DNA of 15,022 nt from SHLJ01 sp041618535 (GCA_041618535.1 JBFKFP010000058.1:1-15022); one strand, 5' to 3'. Shown: positions 7,702 to 14,170, counted from the first letter of the stretch. Translations and numbers: made by a program. The notes: generated by a model not told the origin, from the sequence alone.

Positions 7702-8796
7702 ATGACAAAAATATCTAAATCCTTAACGGGTTTGGCGCTCCAGAGGTTCAGAAAAAATCTTTGGGGCGTTTTTAGTTTTGGATTTATCCTGCTGGTAGGA
7801 TTAATTGCCGTTTTCGCATATATGCTGGCACCCGACGACTCAAGATTCGCTAACCAGATGCATCTGAGCATCCATTCTAAGAAACCTGGTTTTGAAATTA
7901 TGATGTTGACCGTCCCAGCGGTAGAGCGATCGGAGCAAAATGGCTTTAACCGTTTGTTCTTCGGAAGGGAATCTGCTGAATCTGAAATTCCGATCACTGA
8001 ACACAAAATAGAAGGGGATGAGTTGGTTTATACAGAATATGCAGCGGACGGCCTTGAAGGAATGGTTAAAAATATTCATCTTTCAGCCTTTCCCGATAAC
8101 GATCCTCTGGGGTTCATTCAGAAAAAGAAATTCTTGTTCGGAACGGATAAATATGGCAGGGATTTGCTGAGCCGTGTCATTGTTGGATCTCGCATTTCCT
8201 TTTTTATCGGCTTTGTGGCGGTATTCATATCTCTAATCATCGGAGTTTTACTGGGAAGTTTGGCCGGATATTTTGGAGGCAGGACAGATGCCCTTATCAT
8301 GTGGATAATAAACGTTACCTGGTCTATCCCGACATTGCTATTGGTAATAGCCATTACTCTGGCCTTGGGAAAAGGATTCTGGCAGGTATTTATCGCGGTG
8401 GGACTCACCATGTGGGTTGAAGTAGCCAGAGTGGTACGAGGGCAAATCATGAGCATTAAAGAAGAGCAATATGTTACTGCTGCCAGAGCTCTCGGTTTTA
8501 GCGATGCAAGGATCATCTGGCGACATATCCTTCCTAACACAATGGCTCCCCTGATCGTAATTTCGGCTGCTAATTTTGCAGCTGCAATCCTGATAGAAAG
8601 CGGATTGAGTTTTCTTGGGATCGGAGCCCAGCCACCCATGGCAAGCTGGGGTGCCATGATAAAAGATCATTATAATTATATCATTCTGGGCAAACCCTAT
8701 CTGGCTATCATCCCTGGTATCTGCATAATGCTGTTGGTTATGGCTTTTATGCTGGTTGGAAATGGTTTGAGAGATGCCCTCGATGTTAAAGCATAG
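7702..8796 (+). CDS. OppC/DppC-type ABC transporter permease
   Basis: This 364-aa inner-membrane protein belongs to the binding-protein-dependent transport permeases for peptides or nickel (DppC/OppC type). TM1 is at about 21-42. The conserved block FGTDKYGRDLLSRVIVGSRI (146-165) precedes the permease core, with five further TM segments. The cytoplasmic EAA loop that docks the ATPase is YVTAARALGF...HILP (about 257-278), with the expected glycine and LP. About 100 residues between TM1 and the GTDKYGRD block form an unusually long periplasmic segment. No partner permease, ATPase or substrate-binding protein is in the window, so those subunits must lie elsewhere and the substrate is unknown. 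It starts 5 nt after prc and its TAG abuts the ATG of the nuclease gene, so the three are almost certainly one transcript. Confidence 0.9.
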   Translation: MTKISKSLTGLALQRFRKNLWGVFSFGFILLVGLIAVFAYMLAPDDSRFANQMHLSIHSKKPGFEIMMLTVPAVERSEQNGFNRLFFGRESAESEIPITEHKIEGDELVYTEYAADGLEGMVKNIHLSAFPDNDPLGFIQKKKFLFGTDKYGRDLLSRVIVGSRISFFIGFVAVFISLIIGVLLGSLAGYFGGRTDALIMWIINVTWSIPTLLLVIAITLALGKGFWQVFIAVGLTMWVEVARVVRGQIMSIKEEQYVTAARALGFSDARIIWRHILPNTMAPLIVISAANFAAAILIESGLSFLGIGAQPPMASWGAMIKDHYNYIILGKPYLAIIPGICIMLLVMAFMLVGNGLRDALDVKA

Positions 8797-9606
8797 ATGA
8801 TGAATAGAAAAGTAATATATCCGGTTCTGGCTTTGCTTTTCGCCCTTGCCGTTTTCCTGATCAATGATTATCTGGAGACAAAAGACAGAGAAGTGGTATA
8901 TGAGCAGGCCTCGGAGGTCAAGGAAAATACAAAGGTGTTTTTCCTTCCTTCAAGCACTACCGGCCAGGTCATACATCATGAGGGATATTCCCTGTCCTAT
9001 CACGAAGATTATGAGCAGGCTGAGTGGGTTGCTTATGAGCTGAAAAAGTCTCACCTGAAACGTATTAACCTGAAAAGGCCGTATTTTGAGGTTGATAATG
9101 CTGTTAAAACAGGGGCAGCTCATTGGAAAAATTACAAGCGATCAGGATATTCAAGGGGACATCTTTGCCCGGCTGCAGATCGTAAATATAGCAAGGCGGC
9201 ACATGATGAAACCTTCCTTACGAGCAATATCAGTCCGCAGGACTACGATTTTAACGCCGGGGTCTGGAACCGCCTCGAGCAAAAAGTACGTTATTGGGCA
9301 GATCGGAATGATGGTTTGTTTGTGGTGACCGGAGGTGTCCTGCATCCCGGCCTGGAGACCATCGGGGAAGAGGAAGTGGCAATACCTGAGTACTTTTATA
9401 AGGTGCTGATGGACTATAATGATGGTAATCCTAAAATACTGGCCTTTTTGATGAAACACGAAGATTCCCGAAGGCCTCTATATGATTTTGTTGTCACAAC
9501 AGATCATTTGGAAGAACTTACAGGAATAGATTTTTTCCCCTCCCTCCCCGATAATGTTGAAGACAAGCTTGAAAGATCAGACAACTACAAAGACTGGAGT
9601 TTTTAA
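8797..9606 (+). CDS. Membrane-anchored DNA/RNA non-specific endonuclease (NUC family)
   Basis: This 269-aa protein has an N-terminal hydrophobic segment (about 6-23) that should act as a signal anchor, placing the nuclease domain in the periplasm. The beta-beta-alpha metal nuclease core is recognisable. The catalytic motif is SRGHLCPAAD (119-128) with general base H122. SNISPQ follows at 143-148. The metal-binding asparagine is N153 in FNAGVWNRLE, with E161 and R165 at the spacing seen in Serratia nuclease. The usual DRGH is SRGH here, as in the EXOG branch of the superfamily. Such enzymes cut single- and double-stranded nucleic acid non-specifically, for nutrient recovery or defence. It is the third gene of the prc operon, with no spacer after the permease stop, and is followed by a strong palindromic terminator. 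Confidence 0.9.
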   Translation: MMNRKVIYPVLALLFALAVFLINDYLETKDREVVYEQASEVKENTKVFFLPSSTTGQVIHHEGYSLSYHEDYEQAEWVAYELKKSHLKRINLKRPYFEVDNAVKTGAAHWKNYKRSGYSRGHLCPAADRKYSKAAHDETFLTSNISPQDYDFNAGVWNRLEQKVRYWADRNDGLFVVTGGVLHPGLETIGEEEVAIPEYFYKVLMDYNDGNPKILAFLMKHEDSRRPLYDFVVTTDHLEELTGIDFFPSLPDNVEDKLERSDNYKDWSF

Positions 9607-9614
9607 TTAAAATT

Positions 9615-9636
9615 AAACCCCGGAATTCCGGGGTTT
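9615..9636. terminator. Bidirectional intrinsic terminator (perfect palindrome)
   Basis: A perfect 22-bp palindrome, with stem AAACCCCGG/CCGGGGTTT around an AATT loop, lies between two convergent genes, the nuclease (ends 9606) and the DUF4136 lipoprotein (ends 9645). The stem is GC-rich at its top and AU-rich at its base. On the minus strand it runs straight into TTTAATTTTAATT, and on the plus strand into TTTATAAAATATT, so it can stop transcription from both sides. Confidence 0.88.
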
Positions 9637-9644
9637 ATAAAATA

Positions 9645-10196
9645 TTATTGAGTCATTCCCGGAGGATAACGCTCCAGAATTTTATTTACGAATTCACGGA
9701 TGCGCGCTTCTTTTTTTTCGATATTATTTATATTCAGGTATCCGCGACCGATTCCCTGCCAGACCAATTCCTTCTTGGAGGCGTCGATAAAATCGATGTA
9801 GAGAGTACCTTCCGTGGTGGTCGAGGTAGAAACACCACCCATAGGTCCCCACCAGGGATTCCAGCCCCAGCCCCAGTATCCGGGACCCCAGCCCCACCAG
9901 TTGTTATAGACATTGATACGTTCCCTTGACTTGGTGAAAATACTGACCAACATATCAGCATCTTCAGATTTCGTCATGCCTTTGGCCAGAAGCTCAGCTT
10001 CGATAGCCCGGAGAATACGTCTTTTGTCCAAATCACTGATTTCTGCCTTGTCAATACCTGGCTTGAAGAATGCAAAGCTCTTATATTGTGAGAAATCCAC
10101 AGCGCGGTCATAATCAGAGGCCACACGCACAGAAACACAGGAGGTCAGCATAATGCCAATCACCACCAGTGAAAGATAGAGTTGTAACTTTTTCAT
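9645..10196 (-). CDS. DUF4136 domain lipoprotein
   Basis: This 183-aa protein has a lipoprotein signal peptide with lipobox LTSC (C20). The mature part starts in the pattern of DUF4136 proteins, VRVASDYDRAVDFSQYKSFA, and ends with the family's WQGIGRGYL strand (about 146-154). Between them, residues 98-121 form a striking segment rich in Trp and Gly (eight Trp: W100, W101, W103, W108, W110, W112, W115, W116), probably a surface loop. The family is widespread in Bacteroidota and Proteobacteria envelopes but has no established function. The start lies 16 nt after the hutU stop on the same strand, so it may be read through from hutU, although the functional link is not obvious. A bidirectional terminator follows. 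Family call is good; role unknown. Confidence 0.85.
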   Translation of the reverse strand: MKKLQLYLSLVVIGIMLTSCVSVRVASDYDRAVDFSQYKSFAFFKPGIDKAEISDLDKRRILRAIEAELLAKGMTKSEDADMLVSIFTKSRERINVYNNWWGWGPGYWGWGWNPWWGPMGGVSTSTTTEGTLYIDFIDASKKELVWQGIGRGYLNINNIEKKEARIREFVNKILERYPPGMTQ

Positions 10197-10212
10197 TGCT
10201 TTTTATTTAAGA

Positions 10213-12211
10213 TTATAACGATTTTAACAAGTTTTCATCCACTGTATTCGGTATGGTAACCTTTAGCCCGGGTTCACTCTTCATAGCCCGCTTAATTGCG
10301 GTTATCGCCTCTTCATTCCTGGCCCAACTTCTCCTGGCAATGCCGTTGTTCACATCCCAGTGAAGCATGGATTTTAACCGGGTTTCAGCTTCTTTAGTAC
10401 CATCAAGAACCATACCAAATCCACCGTTTATAACCTCTCCCCAGCCAACACCACCACCGTTATGAATACTCACCCAAGTGGCTCCTCTGAAGCTGTCACC
10501 TATCACATTCTGAATCGCCATATCAGCGGTAAACTGAGAGCCATCATAAATGTTGCTGGTTTCACGATAAGGTGAATCGGTTCCTGAAACATCATGATGG
10601 TCACGTCCGAGGACTATACATCCTATTTCACCTCTATTAATGGCATCATTAAAAGCTTTTGCGATCTTGATCCTGCCCTCGGCATCAGCATAGAGTATCC
10701 TCGCCTTGGAACCCACAACTAAATTGTTTTGCTGAGCGCCTTTGATCCATTGAATATTGTCTGCCATTTGCTGGCTAATATCGGAAGGGGCCTGCTCCAT
10801 GATGCTCTCCAGAACACGGCATGCAATATCATCGGTTAGCCGGAGGTCCTCCTCGCTCCCTGAAGTGCACACCCACCGGAAAGGCCCGAAACCGTAGTCG
10901 AAACACATAGGGCCCATTATGTCCTGCACATAACTTGGATATTTAAAGTCCTTTCCGTTATCAGCCATAATATCAGCTCCGGCCCTGGAAGCTTCCAGGA
11001 GGAAAGCATTGCCGTAGTCAAAAAAGTATGTACCCCTGGCCGTATGCCTGTTTATGGCATCAACATGTCGTTTTAGTGATTTTCTAACTTCCTCCCTAAA
11101 GCCAATCGGGTCAGCAACCATCATTTCATTTGGCTCATCAAAACCAAGTCCCGCCGGATAATATCCACCGGCCCAGGGATTATGCAATGAGGTTTGATCA
11201 CTACCCAGATGGATGAAGATATTTTCATCGTCAAATTTTTCCCAAACCTCAACCACGTTACCGTGATAGGCCAGGGAAACAGCCTCTGAATTGGATTTTG
11301 CAAGATTTACCCTTTCAACCAATTTATCCAGGTCGGTATATACCTCATCTACCCAGCCCTGTTCATGTCTTTTCTCAACTGCTTTGATATTGACTTCAGC
11401 ACAAACTGTAATGCAACCCGCAATGTTGCCAGCCTTTGGCTGAGCACCACTCATGCCACCCAGTCCCGAAGTGACGAACAAGCCTCCGCCAGGGGTAAGG
11501 CCAATTTTACGGAACCCGTTTAACACCGTTATGGTAGTTCCATGAACGATTCCCTGGGGCCCGATATACATATAACTTCCAGCGGTCATCTGTCCGTATT
11601 GAGTGACCCCTAAGGCATTAAACCGTTCCCAATCGTCTTGTTTAGAGTAATTCGGGATCATCATCCCATTAGAAATCACCACCCTGGGTGAATTTTTGTG
11701 GGAGGGAAAAAGGCCGAGCGGATGTCCTGAATACATAACCAGCGTCTGCTCATCGGTCATTTCTGAAAGGTATTTCATGGTAAGCCTGTACTGGGCCCAG
11801 TTCTGAAAAACCGCACCGTTCCCCCCGTATGTTATAAGTTCGTGAGGATGCTGAGCAACTGCCGGGTCAAGGTTATTTTGAATCATCAGCATTATAGCCG
11901 CAGCTTGTCTGCTCTTTGCAGGGTATTCTTCAATTGGCCTGGCGTACATCTCATAATCTGGACGGAACCTGTACATATAGATTCGACCGTAGGTTTCTAG
12001 CTCATCAAGGAACTCCCTTGCTAACGATTTATGATGCATTGGATCAAAATATCGTAAGGCGTTTTTCAATGCCAGTTTCTTCTCTTCGTCTGAAAGGATG
12101 TCCTTTCTCTTGGGTGCATGATTTACAGACTCGTCAAAGGCCTTTGGTGAGGGCAATTCAACGGGAATTCCCTCTGAGACGGCATCCTTAAAGGAAAGGG
12201 TTGGAGTTTGC
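10213..12211 (-). CDS. hutU: Urocanate hydratase
   Basis: The gene runs from the ATG whose first base is 12213 to the stop at 10213 (666 aa). Urocanate hydratase adds water to urocanate to give 4-imidazolone-5-propanoate, the second step of histidine degradation to glutamate, using tightly bound NAD+ as an electrophile. The conserved region GPFRWVCTSGSEEDLRLT carries the active-site cysteine (C449 here, the counterpart of C410 in the Pseudomonas putida enzyme). ITYGGNGAVFQNWAQYRLT and the Gly-rich TPGGGLFVTSGLGGMSGAQP are further family blocks. The protein is about 110 aa longer than the Pseudomonas form; such long forms occur in Bacteroidota and eukaryotes. No hutH, hutI or hutG is in the window, so this hut gene is separated from the rest. 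Its ATG overlaps the stop of the upstream DUF5522 gene by one base (TAATG), implying translational coupling. Confidence 0.96.
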
Positions 12212-12212
12212 A

Positions 12213-12380
12213 TTACTTTTTTTTTATCCTATTCGTTTTCGGGTCATATCCATAAGGACAATGCCGGCAACCGCTTTCACAACAATATCCTCTTTTAAGC
12301 AGGTATTTTGATGTGAAAACCCTGTATCCTTCTGCTGTGAAATAGTAGTCGCCGTCTTCAATTGGGACATCGGTCTTCAT
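12213..12380 (-). CDS. Small Cys-rich DUF5522 protein upstream of hutU
   Basis: This 55-aa gene is found by reading the minus strand from the ATG at 12380 to the TAA at 12215-12213. The protein has the DUF5522 pattern: DYYFTAEGYRVFTSKYLLKR, then a cysteine cluster GYCCESGCRHCPYGYD, with C33, C34, C38, H40 and C41. Four cysteines this close suggest a metal site (zinc or iron-sulfur), but no function is established for the family that I know of. The basic tail TNRIKKK ends in a nine-A run. Its TAA shares its last base with the hutU ATG. A TATCTTTG element lies 6 nt upstream of the ATG, so it is likely the first gene of the hutU transcript. No other in-frame ATG exists, so the start is secure if the gene is real; conservation of the motif makes that very likely. 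Confidence 0.85.
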   Translation of the reverse strand: MKTDVPIEDGDYYFTAEGYRVFTSKYLLKRGYCCESGCRHCPYGYDPKTNRIKKK

Positions 12381-12386
12381 ATTTCA

Positions 12387-12394
12387 CAAAGATA
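12387..12394 (-). promoter_or_regulatory. Candidate -7 element of the DUF5522-hutU operon
   Basis: On the minus strand this is TATCTTTG, an exact match to TAnnTTTG. Only 6 nt lie between it and the DUF5522 ATG at 12380, so the transcript would start at or within a few bases of the start codon, giving a leaderless or almost leaderless mRNA. No clear -33 TTTG is seen at standard spacing. Confidence 0.42.
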
Positions 12395-12401
12395 ACGTAA
12401 A

Positions 12402-12758
12402 TTGAACTGTCTTAGAATACAGGCTGTTTTGATTTTGATCACAAAATATCTGTTACCAAGAGGTTATCTGGGGATAACGATCTTCCCGTTTATACTGTTA
12501 AAAAGCAGGAGCTTAAAGTTCGATGAGATACTGATAAACCATGAAAAAATCCATTTAAGGCAACAGCTCGAATTTCTGGTGATCCCCTTTTTTCTGATTT
12601 ATCTGTTGGAATTTGGCGTTCGATTGATACAGTTTGGAAACTGGAACCTGGCTTACAGGAATATCTCATTTGAAAAAGAGGCATATGCCAAGGAGAAAGA
12701 TCCTGATTATCTTAAATCAAGGCCTTTCTGGAATGTGATCAGATATTTAAATACTTAG
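12402..12758 (+). CDS. Small membrane protein with HExxH motif
   Basis: I recognise no named family. The frame opens at a TTG (12402) and runs 118 aa. Other TTG codons at 12429 and 12435 are alternative starts; the first of these has a weak AGG 5 nt upstream and leaves more room for the divergent DUF5522 promoter. There is no ATG start before the conserved-looking part. From 12402 the features are a hydrophobic N-terminus (about 8-33), NHEKIHLRQQLE with an HExxH zinc-protease-like motif at 47-51, a hydrophobic stretch at about 58-70, and RNISFEKEAY at 86-95, whose E91 or E93 could be a third metal ligand. This layout resembles a stripped-down gluzincin such as the M56 or M48 core (HExxH, then EAY/EAD). 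Peptidase activity is only inferred, and at under 120 aa it would be very small. Confidence 0.65.
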   Translation: MNCLRIQAVLILITKYLLPRGYLGITIFPFILLKSRSLKFDEILINHEKIHLRQQLEFLVIPFFLIYLLEFGVRLIQFGNWNLAYRNISFEKEAYAKEKDPDYLKSRPFWNVIRYLNT

Positions 12759-12956
12759 TTGACGATTCGCTTGAAGACACGCCCTCCATCAGGGAGAATT
12801 GGAGATTTCTCTTGTACTTCAACACTCATAATGGGAGGTGATTAAACTACTTATTCACACTAATTGAATTCTTTTTATAAAAACCAAAGGAAGCAAATCC
12901 CGAAAATCATTAAATATGTAATCGGATTTGTGCCCATTTATGACATATTGAATACA

Positions 12957-13060
12957 ATTCATGGTGTTGTACCCACAATGGAGGTTAAACCACATTAGTC
13001 GATACATGGCACAATATTAAATTTGTGTATCGATGCTGTGGGTACTCCACACCATTGAAT
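12957..13060. repeat. 104-bp imperfect inverted repeat with nested stem
   Basis: The left arm ATTC-ATGGTGT-TG-TACCCACA (12957-12977) matches the reverse complement of the right arm (13037-13060), ATTC-A-ATGGTGT-GGAG-TACCCACA. About 19 bp pair, broken by a one-base bulge and a small internal loop. Inside it TCGATACA (12999-13006) pairs perfectly with TGTATCGA (13026-13033). CCACA at 12990-12994 offers the right arm an alternative partner. The loop contains TAAATTTG (13018-13025), which fits the TAnnTTTG promoter consensus on the plus strand. It could be a structured RNA, a remnant of a small palindromic mobile element, or a protein-binding region. Confidence 0.6.
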
Positions 13061-13105
13061 GATAATATTCTTTATAAACGCACTGGGAAAATCTGCTATA
13101 CCCTC

Positions 13106-13133
13106 ATCGATTTCGGGGTTCTTAAAAATCGAT
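13106..13133. repeat. Hairpin abutting a promoter element
   Basis: ATCGATTT (13106-13113) pairs perfectly with AAATCGAT (13126-13133) around a 12-nt loop. The last base of the right arm is the first T of the -7-like TAGCTTTG at 13133. The spacing places the palindrome over the -33 to -8 region, where an operator for a dimeric regulator could sit. It may also be chance in AT-rich DNA. Confidence 0.4.
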
Positions 13134-13140
13134 AGCTTTG
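13133..13140 (+). promoter_or_regulatory. Candidate -7 element upstream of the PLP enzyme gene
   Basis: TAGCTTTG is an exact TAnnTTTG match. A TTCG at 13112-13115, 17 nt upstream, is one mismatch from TTTG. Transcription from here would give a leader of about 130 nt before the ATG at 13277, containing the small ORF at 13204. Confidence 0.35.
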
Positions 13141-13203
13141 TTAACAGAAAGGCCAAAATAACTAAGAATGAACCTAAAAAAAGAGTTTAGAAGATAATTA
13201 TCG

Positions 13204-13275
13204 ATGAAAAACCTGAAAAAAATCAGAATAATCCTACAAAGTTTGTTTAATTACCAATTATTATTTGATTTATAA
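13204..13275 (+). CDS. Possible 23-aa leader ORF
   Basis: An ATG at 13204 opens 23 codons (start MKNLKKIRIILQSLF, then NYQLLFDL) and ends with TAA at 13273-13275, one base before the ATG of the next gene at 13277. The product would be a basic, amphipathic peptide. The near-contact with the downstream start would allow translational coupling or reinitiation. Codons are AT-rich like the surrounding gap and I see no Shine-Dalgarno sequence, so it may not be translated. Confidence 0.25.
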   Translation: MKNLKKIRIILQSLFNYQLLFDL

Positions 13276-13276
13276 A

Positions 13277-14170
13277 ATGATTAAAAAGGATGAAGTTGAC
13301 ACTATAAAAATTGAACGCGATTTATTTTTAAGGCTGGAATTTCAGAACAACCCTGTTGCTCCCGGGAATAAATACAGGAAATTAAAGTACAATATAGAAT
13401 TGATGCTAAACCGGGGCATTGATACCCTTTTGACATTTGGAGGTGCCTTTTCGAATCATATCGCGGCGGTGGCTCAGGCCGGCGATTATTATAATTTTAA
13501 AACTATCGGGATCATCCGCGGAGAAGAGATTCAATTTAAATATTTGGAAAATCCAACATTAAGGCTGGCCTCTGAAATGGGGATGCATCTGAAGTTTGTA
13601 AGTCGTGAGGATTACAGGGAAAAGGATACATCCATTTTTATTCAGTCGCTTCGTGATGAATTCGGGGAATTTTATTTGCTTCCTGAAGGGGGAACCAATG
13701 ATCTGGCCGTAAAGGGTTGCCAGGAGATCCTGAGGGAAGGAGATGAGTATTATGATATGATTTGCTGTTCGGTAGGCACCGGCGGAACCCTTGCAGGTTT
13801 GATCAATTCGAGCAAGGACCATCAGGAGGTAGTCGGATTCCCTGCATTGAAAGGTGATTTTCTCTCGGACGAAATTGCTAAGTTTACCCGGAGAAACAAT
13901 TGGAGACTGGCAGCTGACTATCATTTTGGCGGTTATGGTAAAATAAATAGAGAACTTATTAGTTTTATGAATCGGTTTCGTGCCCAAAACGGAGTCTCTC
14001 TTGACCCGGTCTATACCTCAAAAATGATGTATGGTTTATATGATATGAGAGAGAAAGGATTGATTCCTAGGAACAAAAAAATACTTGCAATCCATACAGG
14101 CGGTTTGCAGGGAATTGAAGGCATGAACAATGCATTATTAAAAAAGGGTTTACCTTTATTGGAAGTATGA
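13277..14170 (+). CDS. PLP-dependent D-cysteine desulfhydrase / ACC deaminase family enzyme
   Basis: This 297-aa protein is a fold-type II PLP enzyme. The cofactor lysine is K32 in APGNKYRKLKYN. FGGAFSNHIAA carries the S59-N60-H61 active-site group, and the phosphate-binding loop is VGTGGTLAG (166-174). DPVYTSK gives the conserved active-site Y246. ACC deaminases have Glu after this Tyr and Leu in HLGG; here they are T247 and T273 (HTGG), the pattern linked to D-cysteine desulfhydrase, which yields pyruvate, H2S and ammonia. ACC deaminase is therefore less likely. The start is the ATG at 13277; a TTG four codons upstream (13265) is the only alternative. The stop overlaps the next gene by 4 nt (ATGA), so the two are translationally coupled although their functions look unrelated. 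Family is firm, substrate inferred. Confidence 0.88.
   Translation: MIKKDEVDTIKIERDLFLRLEFQNNPVAPGNKYRKLKYNIELMLNRGIDTLLTFGGAFSNHIAAVAQAGDYYNFKTIGIIRGEEIQFKYLENPTLRLASEMGMHLKFVSREDYREKDTSIFIQSLRDEFGEFYLLPEGGTNDLAVKGCQEILREGDEYYDMICCSVGTGGTLAGLINSSKDHQEVVGFPALKGDFLSDEIAKFTRRNNWRLAADYHFGGYGKINRELISFMNRFRAQNGVSLDPVYTSKMMYGLYDMREKGLIPRNKKILAIHTGGLQGIEGMNNALLKKGLPLLEV

Larger units (their letters stand above)
12759..13276. other. AT-rich intergenic region with structured repeats
   Basis: About 500 bp without a convincing protein gene. It holds the 104-bp inverted repeat at 12957-13060, a hairpin at 13106-13133 abutting a TAnnTTTG element, four ATCGAT hexamers (13029, 13106, 13128, 13200) and a 23-codon ORF just before the PLP enzyme gene. 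A further 24-codon minus-strand ORF at 12755-12829 is too short to support. I see no tRNA, transposase fragment or CRISPR repeat. The base composition is clearly more AT-rich than the flanking genes. Confidence 0.6.

Noticed and set aside
8118..8657. Long minus-strand frame inside the ABC permease gene
   Set aside because: A shadow frame opposite a clear membrane protein gene; its product has no recognisable family traits.
12755..12829. Minus-strand 24-codon ORF beginning MSVEVQEKSPILPDGG
   Set aside because: Too short, overlaps the stop of the HExxH gene and has no promoter or ribosome site; nothing supports translation.
12834..12842. GGAGGTGAT, a perfect Shine-Dalgarno-like sequence on the plus strand
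   Set aside because: No start codon follows at a useful distance, and this group rarely uses strong Shine-Dalgarno sites; the match to the 16S 3' end is only a few bases and not an rRNA fragment.
12759..13276. CRISPR array, tRNA or insertion sequence in the gap
   Set aside because: No regularly spaced direct repeats, no cloverleaf and no transposase fragment found; the inverted repeat has no flanking target duplication I can see.
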